64,000 nucleotides of DNA from Hymenochaete sp. R1. Lineage: Eukaryota > Basidiomycota > Agaricomycetes > Hymenochaetales > Hymenochaetaceae. Below are positions 11,350 to 21,513 of the stretch, one piece after another. Within the stretch, counting starts at the first letter, position 1, and each line of letters opens with the position of its first letter. Made by a program: the position numbers and the translations under genes. The DNA lies in assembly GCA_019400425.1 (NCBI GenBank), contig JAFREE010000010.1, positions 124,001 through 188,000 of the forward strand, in the 5' to 3' direction. The notes below the pieces were generated by a model. It was given only the letters and a program-made list of their open reading frames with translations. It made no database searches and was not told where the DNA came from.

Positions 11350-13823
11350 TCAATAAGCAAACCTAAAGTCAAGTCGCGCGTTTCCGCTGTCTTTCGTGTT
11401 CTCGAGATAATGTTTTTGCTCCTGCGAGATGCCATTGAGATATCGAACGCAGGTCCAATAAAGATCGACTAACCTCAGCGCTCCACTTCTCCCATATCCG
11501 TTCTCGCCGTTTATTAATGGTTCGGTAGAAAAGGTACGTCAAACCATATAGACAGATGTTCATGCAAGCAATACCAATGAGGTCTCTATTTCCTCGTTTG
11601 TCTGAAATGAACGACCGTTAGCCTCGTATAAATTATTGACTCGATCAGCATTCACATAGTGGCTAGAGAAGAGTCCCATTAGCTGTCGCATTTATTATAT
11701 ATTAGGGGCAGAGCTCACTTTGTCATCCGCACGATATATATTGGCCTAAGAAAATGGCGTCAAGGTATAAAAATAAACATAAATTCCAGTGTATGCTTAC
11801 AATCACTATGGCACCTGCTTGTACAAACATGTTGTAGCATGAGGCAGAGATCGTTCGCGTCCTAACGCCATTGGAGTTCCGGGAGGCCCAAGCTACTTGT
11901 ACAGGATGGACATATGGATAACCAGTTATAAGTGTAACCTACAAATTCCAGTCAATATCAATAGGAACCCCGAGTAGGAGCGATTTACCACTGCGAAGTA
12001 GACCCACTGCGAGGTTGACGATGTAAAAGTGTACAAAGCACACAGAAGTGGCAACGCCCAAAACTGAAGATATACGGTAGCAAGGACTCGACTATTGACC
12101 ATCTCGCTAAAGTATGTAGCGGCCATCATGTTAAGAAGACCGATAACGCTAGAAGGAATCGAGAGTAGGTTTGTCTCTGTGGTGCTGAAGCCGAGATTTC
12201 GTAATGATAGTGTAAGGTAAGTCTGAGGAGGACCAGTAGGGACTATATAGACGCAGTAAGCACAAATCCAATATTTTTTGGACAGGGACAAACTTTGATG
12301 AACCAATCCTAAAATGTAGATCGGCCACATGCGCCAGTCGGTCAATGTGACGAGTATTTGGCCTAAGGAAAGGCCTTCACGATTGTGCATGTCCGACTTG
12401 GAGGGATCATCTCGAAGGACCCTATATGTGCACCGAGTCAGTTGGATTTCTATTACATGACTAGCACACGAACTTATTCACAAGAATAACTTCCTCCCTA
12501 TAAATAAATATAAAACGCATCAGCCGGCGACATAGCCTAATTTGTCAAAAACTGACCTTTCGCTGAACCATCCGTTAGGCCTGAACCATGCTTTCGTTTG
12601 TGTCGGTCCCGGAGGGAGGAGTGTGAATGAGGTGAGACCGATACCGAGTGTCAATGCGCCCTCGATGAGAAAGAGGTAACGCCAGCCGGAATGCCCCGCG
12701 ACTCCGTCCAACTTTAAGATACCAGTTGCCAAGAAGGCCGATACAATGTCAGTCAGGTAGTTTGAAAGCCAGAAGTAGCCCATCCGAATCGGTACTTGGA
12801 AATACAAATGAGCCAGTTCGCCCGTGACATGCTTTTTATCTTGACATACATTCAGTTTTTGTATAGAAATATGAAAGATAAAGGATGATGTCGGGGATGA
12901 AGCCTCCTTGTAGCAATCCTAGCAAGCACCTTTTCGAAATTAGCACATTTGAACTCTGGAAACTTCTTCCACAGACCTTGTAGCGAAGAAAGATGCTCGT
13001 CCAGATAAACGAAATTGAGCCATGGAAACAACGCTCCACAAAGTCATCTACGAATTAGGCATATTCATTTTATGGAGATGCTCTTTAGAATTTCGGACCT
13101 TAACATACCTGGATTGGTATCCAGCGGTCCGGACCTATCCGCTTTGAAACTAACTGAGAGGGCAATTCCGCAATGAGGAAGGTTAGCCGAAATAAAGTAT
13201 TTCCCAGATTAAAGTCGTTTGTCGTCAGGCCCAGATCGTCTAGAAAGTTGTCGGAGTTTGCCTGTGAAAGATTGCCTCTATCGAGGTCCAGGGCGAAGAA
13301 CCTTGTAAATGTGAGTTTCTGACGACTGAGGAGATGCAGTAAAACAATCGCATACATTATGCCTAGTTTATATTTCGCTCAGTAATGTGAACCTCTAGAG
13401 AAAACAGAAAGTGGCTCACATGCCCATAGCATAATTTTGAGGTCGATTTTCCTCACAAGATTCTACACATAAGGAATGTTTAGCGGCGTATAAGTATACT
13501 CCTTCGAGTCGGCTTACTCTATCTTCTTTACGAGTCCATCGAGCTTTGGGATCAAACCTGTGAGTGTTCTCATAACTTGAAGGAGGGCGATATGTATCTA
13601 GTTTCTGAGGATCGTCGAATACAGAAGCTTGCGTCGCAATAGCATCAGGGTCGTCTTTCAACGGACGAAAGAGACGCGCCCAGAAACCCCGGCGATCCTG
13701 CCTCGATGAGCCCGCTAACTCCGGTACGTCATCAAAATCCTTGTCCTCATATCGTTTCTCAAGCGAAGAGCTGTCATCAGTAGATTGAGACTTGGTCTTG
13801 TGCTTGGGAGCTATCTCAACCAT
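11350..13823 (-). CDS. MFS transporter, Dal5/ACS family (tandem copy 1)
   Basis: Minus strand, ATG at 13823 and stop TGA at 11350-11352. A cytosolic N-terminus of about 110 residues ends in [16 protein letters not shown]. Transmembrane exons follow, with the ACS/Dal5 signatures [19 protein letters not shown] (TM1 loop), [56 protein letters not shown] and [20 protein letters not shown], and the typical end [19 protein letters not shown]. About ten introns split it. The intron before IPTGPPQTY uses a weak GTTTGT donor. The family imports anionic organic solutes such as allantoate, nicotinate or biotin precursors by proton symport across the plasma membrane; the substrate here cannot be read from sequence. 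It is closely related to the copy at 15028-17508, and both frames look intact. Confidence 0.88.
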
Positions 13824-14134
13824 TTTCGCCGGAGCTTGAAAGAGCGGAACAAGGGAGGCAAAGCTTCAAGTTTCGAGAACCTCGGTGTATTTATCCATCT
13901 TCTTATCGTCGTTTGAGTAACGTCGGAGTTGTCCTGGACATTGAGTTATTCCTAGCAGAGAAAGAATTGATATTGATACGAAGCATGTGGTATGAATGGT
14001 GTTCGTTTGTGTGAGAGTGTTCAGAAATGGCGTGCTACGAACCTGCGATCGGCTTGCCCTTTTTAGGACCACCGCGCCATCCTATGCATAATGGCATTGC
14101 ATACACGCAGCCTATGGATGAATGTTGTGCGCTT
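13824..14134 (-). promoter_or_regulatory. Upstream region of MFS copy 1, duplicated from the region upstream of copy 2
   Basis: The stretch around 13885-14040 is recognisably similar to 17560-17720. Both hold GTGTATTTATyCA, GATACGAAGCATGTGG and AAATGGCGTGCT in the same order and at similar spacing. It therefore contains the copied promoter of the transporter. Beyond 14040 the two diverge, and CCT7 3' coding sequence present next to copy 2 is missing here. Confidence 0.6.
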
Positions 14135-14412
14135 GTGCAAGCAAACTTTCGCTTTCGATAGTTCATCGAAAATGTTGTAGCGGTAACTTCTGATTCACTA
14201 ATCCTTGAAGGAACCACACATTCCCGCTACCTGCGTCAAAACGTCAGAGCACGTCAACTGCACTAACCCGCTGACGACCTGCACCACTGACAAAGGCCAA
14301 TTGAGGGGCAGAGATTCACCCTGCTTGAAAAATGCTGCGATACGCAAACCATAGTGTCGCAAGCATTCCATATAGGAGTGTATTGAGCACGACATTCGAC
14401 GGAGTCGAGCCA
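14135..14412 (-). pseudogene. Degenerate internal fragment of CCT7
   Basis: The sequence aligns by eye with CCT7 positions 18549-18822 in the same orientation. Shared blocks include TTTCGCTTTCG, TCGAAAATGTTGTA, GTCAGAGCACGT and ACCATwGTGTCGCAAG. On the minus strand it still reads VVQVVSGLVQLTCSD where the intact gene reads [15 protein letters not shown]. The frame is broken by a stop after MCGSFKD, and both the 5' and 3' parts of the gene are absent. It sits upstream of MFS copy 1 just as real CCT7 sits upstream of MFS copy 2, so it is the decayed edge of a segmental duplication. It is too short to make a chaperonin subunit. Confidence 0.78.
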
Positions 14413-14799
14413 CCGGATCTATTTAATCCCTTAGGAATCGCCACGCTTCCTGGTCTTGAGTCTGAGCTCATCATACAGGAATAGGTGAGAGGGTTAGTAG
14501 AAGATTTAATTTTTTACTTTGTAAACCTACGGGAAAAGGACATCAGGAAAAGTATTCTGCGAATACGAAAGAAAAAACACCACCTTCAGATATTCCTTCG
14601 AAGCCAATACTAAACGGCCAACCAGTTTTGCTGTCATTGAAAAGAAACTGCCATGCACCTAGGGGAGGCATTGTATCGAGGGTATGTGTTAAAGAAGCTC
14701 GTAGATCCTCTTTAACGAAGTCAAAGACTGTTGGTCGTTTGCTGAGTGCGATCACGTTCATAAAACTAGAAGCAACAGTTGGTCGCTTTTCTAATACCC
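14413..14799. other. Unassigned spacer between duplicated segments
   Basis: A minus-strand frame of 97 codons lies at 14543-14836 and contains the near-repeat KRPTVASSF / KRPTVFDFV, but it shows no family motif and has no intron-linked partners. It may be chance or decayed coding sequence. No other feature was seen. Confidence 0.3.
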
Positions 14800-15010
14800 T
14801 TGTCGACAGTGCGAAGTCCACAAAGCAACCGAACAACTAAGTCGCTAACATGGCTGCGACTGTGCGAGACTTGATTAATCCGTTGAAGACAAGCGAAACT
14901 CAACTCTGCCATAAAGGGAGAAAATGCAATATCAACGACATAAATACCGTGGCATTCTTTCTATACAGATTGGAACGGCAAACAACGAGAAAGGTAGTGA
15001 TCTGCCTCCC
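14800..15010 (+). pseudogene. Probable remnant of the 3' end of the FAM86-type methyltransferase gene
   Basis: This stretch lies immediately 3' of MFS copy 2, where the FAM86 tail lies 3' of copy 1. It reads MAATVRDLINP at 14850 against IAATVRNELTL in the intact gene, and further on LERQTTRKVVI against ASERDHVKI near the C-terminus. Similarity seems to continue past the stop into the intergenic bases (CCTACGCC..TTTGAAGAT against TTTACGCC..CTTGAATAT). Stops interrupt the reading upstream. The match is weak and rests on position as much as on sequence. Confidence 0.45.
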
Positions 15011-15027
15011 TACGCCGGGTTTGAAGA

Positions 15028-17508
15028 TTAGTATGCAAAGCGGAAGTCAAGCCGGGCGTTCCCGCTATCTTTTGTGTTTTCCAGGTAATCTTTTTGCTCC
15101 TGTACAAGAAAAAAAATCGTTTGTCATTCCAAAGGAAACGAAAGGTACACTCTTACCTCAACGGTCCATTTGTTCCATATACGGTCGCGCCGTTTGTTAA
15201 GAGTGTAGTAAAAGAGGTATGTCAAAGCGTATAGAAAGATATTCATACAGCATATGCCGATGAGGTCTCTGTTACCTCGCTTGTCTATAATAAGTTACCT
15301 CAGTCTTATTTCAGATCCCAGATATAATTGCATTCACATAAAGGCTGGAAGAAGCATATCAATAATCGCATTCATGCATAGTTGAGGATGTCAAACCTTA
15401 TCATCAGAACGGTAGATGTTTGCCTGAGGGGATGGTCAGAAATGACTAGAGATATATGAAGTCGAATTTTGGCTTACAATTACAATGCTGCTCGCTTGTA
15501 CAAACATGTTGTAGCATGAGGCAGAGATGGTTCGTGTCCGGACTCCATTCGAGTTTCGAGAGGCCCAGGCTACTTGGATCGGGTGAACGTACGGGGAGCC
15601 TGCGATCAGCGAAACCTATTAGGTGTGATCAGTATCATCATACTGGACGTGAGGTCAGACTCATGAGAATGTCATACAACTGCGAAGTAAACCCATTGAG
15701 AGGTCGATGCCGTGAAAGTATACAAGGCGCAGAGAAGCGGTAGACACCAAAATTGAAGCGAAACAGTGACCAGGACTCGGCTATCAATCATTTCACTTAG
15801 GTAAGAAGCGATCATCATGTTTGTCAGACCAAGAACGCTGGATGGGATCGAAAGAAGGTTTGTTGCCGTGGTACTAAAACCGAGGTTTCGCAATGATAGC
15901 GTGAGATAAGTCTGAGGCGGGCCGCCGGGAACTGGAGGTATAATAAGCTTGGATTGTGAACATGTTTAGTTTCATGATTGCGTACTTCCATGTGTGAGCC
16001 CCAAGATGTAGATCGGCCACATGCGCCAGTCGGCGAGTGTACTGAGGATTTGACCCAAAGAAATGCCTTCGCGATTATGCATGTCCGATTTGGAGGGATC
16101 GTCTCGAAGTACCCTGTCGATGTGCATGGTCAACTTGGTCTTGTACACATGTAAATAAACGTACTTGTTCACAATGATTATTTCCTCTCTTCAAGCAAAA
16201 TGTCAGTGTCAGTGTCAATACTGTCTATCGGACTAGATACCTTTCATTGAACCACCCATTAGGTCTAAACCACGTTCTCGTCTGCGTTGGACCCGGGGGA
16301 AGAAGTGCAAATGAAAGGAGACCGACTACAAGGGTCAAACCACCCTCGATGAGAAAAAGGTACCGCCAGCCAGAATGTCCCCCAACGCCATCCAGCTTCA
16401 ATATGCCGGTAGCCAGGAATGCAGAAACAATTGTAGTCATGTAGTTCGAAAGCCAGAAGTATCCCATCCGGATAGGTACTTGTGTTGAAGATGGGTTGAG
16501 TATTCCGTAACAAACTAATAGCGCATGATTGAACTTACATTCCGCCTTGGTATAGTAATATGATAGATAGAGAATGGTATCAGGAATGAATCCCCCTTGC
16601 AGTAGTCCTAGTAAGCATCTGCTCTAGATAAGTTTTGGTAAACAATGATCAGGAATAGTAGTGAACCTCGTAGCTAGAAAGGATGCACGTCCAGATAGTC
16701 GAAACTGGGCCATGGAAACTACACTCCACAAAGTCATCTAGTACGGCGATATCATTTACGTTTATTTATTAAAAACGATAGTCCGGCTTACCTGGATTGG
16801 GATCCAACGGTCTGGGCCTATCCGCTTCGAGACCAATTGCGAGGGCAATTCTGCGATAAGAAAGGACAGTCGGAACAATGTATTTCCCAGGTTGAAGTCA
16901 TCTGTCGTAAGACCTAGGTCATCTAAGAAATTGTCTGAGTTGGCCTGTCCAAGGTTGCCTCTATCGAGGTCCAGGGCGAAGAATCTTTAGAGTTATAAGT
17001 CTCGGAAGCCAAAGGAAACCAACTGAAGTAGTCACTACGTTATAACTGCATTAGAGTGTATGTCGTAAGCTGCTTTCTTTGAACGCGGCTAAAGAGAACT
17101 CACATGCCCATGTCATTATCTTGATGTCTATTTTCCGCACGAGATTCTGACCACGAACCAACTCAACGCACGCCTAGCATCGTCGTTTGTATCATAACTT
17201 ACTTTATCTTCCCTCTTGGTCCATCGCGCCTTTGGATCAAACCTGTGCGCATTTTCATAGCTGAGAGGGGGTCGATACGCATCCAGCTTTTTCGGGTCAT
17301 CGAATACCGAAGGTTGTGTCGCAATGGCGTCAGGGTCTTCTTTCAGTGGGCGGAGTAGGCGAACCCAGAAAGTCCTTTGGTCTTCTCGAGTAGAGTCTGC
17401 TAAGCCTGGTAAGTCGTCAAGTACCTTGTCGTCATATTTATTGCCGAGGGACGAGTTGTCGTCAGTGGAAGGGGGGTCGGTCTTGTGCTTCATCACTTCT
17501 TCTGTCAT
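15028..17508 (-). CDS. MFS transporter, Dal5/ACS family (tandem copy 2)
   Basis: Minus strand, ATG at 17508 ([17 protein letters not shown]) and stop TAA at 15028-15030. Gene structure and protein follow copy 1 closely: [16 protein letters not shown] at the end of the N-terminal tail, [68 protein letters not shown], and the same C-terminus [19 protein letters not shown]. The intron before IPGGPPQTY opens at GTACGC and closes at CTCCAG. All exons can be joined in frame, so this copy looks functional. As the copy that still adjoins complete CCT7 it keeps the right-hand context, while copy 1 keeps the intact FAM86 side. Expected role: proton-coupled uptake of a small organic anion at the plasma membrane; substrate unknown. 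Confidence 0.88.
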
Positions 17509-17857
17509 TTGCGCCAGAGCTCAGAGGAGTTGATGTAGTGAGTAGATACTCAGATTTCGCAAAGTCTGTGTATTTATTCACTCCCTTATCTTCAGTCCAG
17601 TTGCGTCGGCTTTGCCCTTCCACGGACTTCATCCTAGCCAAAATCCAATGATACGAAGCATGTGGCATGGATGATGTTCGCTTAGGTGCGAGAAGTCATA
17701 AATGGCGTGCTGTAGCCACTTTGACAATGCAAGGTAGCAGTCATTGGCCAGAGGGGGGGAAAGACATTTGAAGAAGCAGACCTGCGGAACATCAATTGTA
17801 TTTTGTTACATTCAAAATGTACACCACGTATCATCTCTTTGCGTTTTCAAACCCCAT
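17509..17857. promoter_or_regulatory. Upstream region of MFS copy 2 / 3' flank of CCT7
   Basis: This 349-bp gap holds the promoter of MFS copy 2, similar to the region upstream of copy 1 over about 17560-17720, and then the 3' UTR of CCT7. No separate gene was seen. Confidence 0.5.
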
Positions 17858-19839
17858 TTACCGTCTCGGCATGCCTCGTCCCCGTCCCCTCATCGCACGC
17901 GCTGCGGTCCCTGGCGGAGCCCTCGGCCCAGGATTCTGCTATAATGATTGAAGCGGAGAAAATATGAGTCCAGGTGATACCGAGCAAAACTATTTACAGA
18001 ACGGTGGAGCCGCTCTACTCACTTGTTCGCTCTGGGGATTGCGCACCGTCTCGTCCACGCTAAGGATCAAGCACGCGGCCTCGGTTGCACTACTGATAGC
18101 GTTCACCTTGACGAGTGAGGGTTCCCACACGAAAGCTTCCATATTGTCCCGGACACCTTCTGTCCCATCCACATCCACACCGGCCCAGAGCTCGCCTTTG
18201 GCGTGCCGCATTCTCAACTTGTTGAGCACGTCAGTCGAATCAAGACCTGCGTTATCGGAAATTTGCCGCGGGATGATTTCGAGCGCGTGGGCAAACGCAG
18301 TCATGATCAATTGCATCTTCCCTGGAATGGACAGTGCATGCTTTCGGACATATGCAGACAAGTCCATCTATGCGTATTGATTAGACAGGTACAAGAAGAG
18401 TCTATCTGAAAGAGAACGTACCTCAACGGCCCCTCCACCAGCGACAACCTCGCCGTTCTTGACTGCCCTCTTTACCACCATGATAGCATCGTGGAGACTC
18501 CTCTCGACCTCTTCGATGAACTGTTCAGCACCGCCTCTTAGGAGGAGAGTACAAGTTTTCGCTTTCGGGCAGTCCTCGAAAATGTTGTATCGCTCCCCAC
18601 CGACCTGGTGTTCCTCAAACCGTCCGCAGGTACCCAAATGCTGCTTCGAGATGTCAGAGCACGTTGATTGTACTGATCCGCCAACAGCTTGAACAACTCG
18701 GCGTAGGTCGGTTGCGGGGACACGTCCTGCACAGAAAATGTTACGATCTGCGAACCATTGTGTCGCAAGATCACCGATAGGTAGTTTGCTGAGGACGACG
18801 TTTGCGCCAGTCTTCTCGATGGCCTTGAGTTTGCGGAAAATAATTTCCCATTCGGCATCGACTATTGCTTGATACTCGGACACCTGGTCAACGCGCACCT
18901 CAGCATTGTCCTTTTCGGCTTTGAGCTCAAGCTCAACATTCAGACAGAGGATTACGGGATCCTTGAAAGATTTAGGTTGCTGTTCTGCACCAGCATAGGT
19001 GAAAGTTTTCTTGAAGGAGACGCCTCGAACAAGAATTGAATCTTGCATGCCTCCTCCGGGTATTTTCTTTATACCAATAAGAGACTCATCGAGATCATTT
19101 TCATCGAGGCATTGGACAGCATCGACGACCATTTTTGAGAAGAACGGCTTTTCTGAATGAATCAGTTTTGAAGACATCGAGGTCGATGCACACTTGAGGA
19201 GTAGCGAGCGGAATTGCCTATGACAGCCTTAGAATAAAGATTCTGAGGAGCTCAAATTCAGCAACTTACTCGGGGTCGGACTTGTCGACTGAGATTTGAA
19301 TCTCTTTTATGCGTTCAATGGCCTATATGACATGATGAGTTGTTGAAATGCGATGACATGCGTATAACCTAACGTACCAGTTGTGCTGCCTTTCGGAAAC
19401 CCTTGACGATAATATGCGGGCTAACACCCTCTTCCACATATCCCTTCACTTCTTTCAACAGCTGCGCAGCCAACAACACGACGCTTGTCGTCCCGTCTCC
19501 AACTTCTGCATCCTGTGCACGAGCGATGTCGACCAAAGTACGAGCGGCGGGATGGACGATGTCAAGCAATTTGACTATAGTAGCACCGTCATTTGTGATC
19601 TGAGCCTCACCACGATCATTGACGATCAGTTTGTCCATTCCGCGAGGCCCAAGAGTAGTCGCAAGAGTGTCTGCAACGGCTTGACATGCCGATATATTAG
19701 AGAGTAGTTGGGGTTTGCCCTGCGATGTATCTGTGCCCTCGCGGAGGAGCACGACTGTCGGTTGCTTGAAACCAGTATCAGTCTTCTTACATCTTTCGAC
19801 TTCCCAAAAGGATCTTACCATTGGTAAAGGACGCTGCAT
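17858..19839 (-). CDS. CCT7: T-complex protein 1 subunit eta (CCT7)
   Basis: Minus strand. The first exon encodes only MQRPLPM and is followed by a small intron (GTAAGATCC..TTTCAAG) that joins it to [19 protein letters not shown]. Reading through instead would insert about 18 residues alien to the family. Group II chaperonin motifs follow: [25 protein letters not shown] and the ATP-binding [16 protein letters not shown]. Later come [11 protein letters not shown] and the apical/equatorial part [20 protein letters not shown], then [16 protein letters not shown]. The last exon is the Gly/Arg tail [18 protein letters not shown] with stop at 17858-17860. The eta identity rests on the start ([18 protein letters not shown] in other species) and the RGRG tail. 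Family role: one of eight subunits of the TRiC ring folding actin, tubulin and others in the cytosol. Confidence 0.93.
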
Positions 19840-20005
19840 GGCTCGTATCTATCCTACTCGATGTCTAAATAAAACTGAAGCAAGTGGAAGGAGACAACAC
19901 GAGCGCAACAAACTGGCTGTACGCGCGCGTCACATTCGATGGCCTGTATCGGACTCGTTCTTCAGCGCGGTTTTCGTGAAGTCTTTCTTCCCACGGTTAC
20001 TCGTC
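19840..20005. promoter_or_regulatory. Bidirectional promoter, CCT7 / SF3B5
   Basis: The divergent start codons at 19839 (-) and 20006 (+) are 166 bp apart, with no gene between them. Both partners are essential housekeeping genes, so a shared constitutive promoter is likely. No TATA box is evident. This is inferred from layout. Confidence 0.5.
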
Positions 20006-20577
20006 ATGGTACGCTCATCTCCTCATCTCATCTATCTCCCAATCATTTGTGTGGAGGCCCAGTACTGACTGAAACTGTGCTTTGAAGTCGTCAGAGCTCA
20101 GATACACCGCAAACACTCAGCTTGAGAATCGTACGTTGCTCGTTCTTTCGAATACAGACGTTGCTAATCTACATTCTGTGCAGTTCAAGCTCGTTACACT
20201 GGAACTGGTGAGCTCAAACTAAACTTTTTTTAGCGAGCATAAACTCATTTAATAAACCATAGGCCATGCTGACATGACAAAATAGTACGCCATGCTCATT
20301 GACACTCGAGAGAATTGGCGGCGTATCCTGACTGGCGTCACTTTGATAGTGAGTGGCTGACGCATCAGCACCGAGACACTTGCGCGTCCATTGTTGGACA
20401 TCCTCCGCTTGCCTCGTACTTGGCCATCGCTGACGGAGAGAGCATAGGCAGGGTCAAGTTCGAGATGACCGAGGTACGTTGCTGAGTTACAAGATCGCGT
20501 TGGGATGTTTTTCTCATTCGAACGCACAGCGTATGCTCCAGCCCTGTGGACCGCCGCCCGCGAAAGACGAAGAGTGA
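20006..20577 (+). CDS. SF3B5: Splicing factor 3B subunit 5 (SF3b10/Rds3-partner type)
   Basis: Six exons, all resolved: 20006-20008 (the ATG alone), 20088-20130, 20184-20207, 20263-20284, 20350-20473 and 20530-20577. They give 87 residues, the usual SF3B5 length. Key stretches are LQARYTGTGHADMTKYEWL, THQHRDTCASIVGH and ERMLQPCGPPPAKDEE, close to the human protein's LQSKYIGTGHADTTKWEWL and LQPCGPP. Five introns in 264 coding bases is extreme, and an initiator exon holding only the start codon is notable. Because no exon is long, simple open-frame scans miss this gene. Family role: small subunit of the SF3b part of U2 snRNP in branch-point recognition, in the nucleus. Confidence 0.93.
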
Positions 20578-21513
20578 GAGGAAGCTGGAGATGCGTTTGG
20601 GCCTCTATCCACGGCAGTTTAGAGAAATGATTGGCTTCTGGTTGCTCTCATCTAATATGTATCCAATGGACAGACCCGGAGAGCCGGAAGCTGTTTGTCA
20701 TTTTCATGACCATTTGAATTCGAGAGAGCCGGTCCGCGGCATTCGGTGGGAAGCATGGCTTGCAAGAGCGTTGAAATGAATAAGGACAATGATGTGGTGG
20801 ACCACACGAGCTGACGATTACTCTTGAAATGTTGACGCGTCACTAACTGGCCATTGTCATGAGCGCCGGGGGTTGTTTTGAGCTTGATATACTGCCTGAA
20901 GCTTGTGAGAATGGCAGCGAAGAGAGGTGAGAGCGAGTAAGGGAGTGTGTGGGAGAGGGGATGTGGCTGATTGGCCATCACAGCCTTTGATGAATCCATT
21001 CAAGCGTAATTAGTTTCCGATGGGTGATTTGATCATTCACATTCATAATCATATAATACCAGAGACACTGCTCCTCTTCGACCCCCCTCTCTCTCTTCCC
21101 ACTATCCTTCAACTAAAACATTCAGCGATTTGTCTCGGCAATTTCGAGCAGAGAGCGAGTGTGAGCGAGCATAGGGACCTACAAAGACCGTTGTTCTATT
21201 GGGAAGTTCCGGCATTTCCTAATTGGACGCTTGCTTTCTTCGACTCGCTTGTATTTCCGTACCTCAATCCTTTTGGGCCCTCTTTCTATTCCGTTCTCGC
21301 ATATCTTCATCTCTTTCCATCACCATCTCATACCAGCCTTTCCCATTCTTTTCTCTCTCTCCTCGACTTGGGAGTTGCTCGGGCCACTTCTCCCATTATA
21401 CTCCTCCAAGTCGCACCAGAGCCACATCTCGGTCGGCTGTGCCGCAACTCGTCTCTCTTCCGAAACATAGGCACCCACACATATACCCTCCTAATCCCTC
21501 TTCTAACTCCCTT
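20578..21513. other. Intergenic region, probable long pyrimidine-rich leader
   Basis: About 940 bp. The first 200 bp are probably SF3B5 3' UTR. From about 21080 to 21500 the + strand is rich in C and T with many CTCT runs, typical of a promoter or leader for the methyltransferase gene that follows. The frame of that gene is open upstream to 21223, but the extra residues are low-complexity and unlike a protein start. Confidence 0.4.

Noticed and set aside
14543..14836. 97-codon minus frame with a KRPTV near-repeat
   Set aside because: It could be decayed coding DNA, but it matches none of the flanking genes and overlaps the probable FAM86 remnant, so it was not called a gene.
15028..17508. 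MFS copy 2 as a pseudogene because a naive reading of 15940-16020 loses frame
   Set aside because: A normal intron (GTACGC..CTCCAG) joins GLTHG to IPGGPPQTY and restores the frame, so the gene is probably intact.
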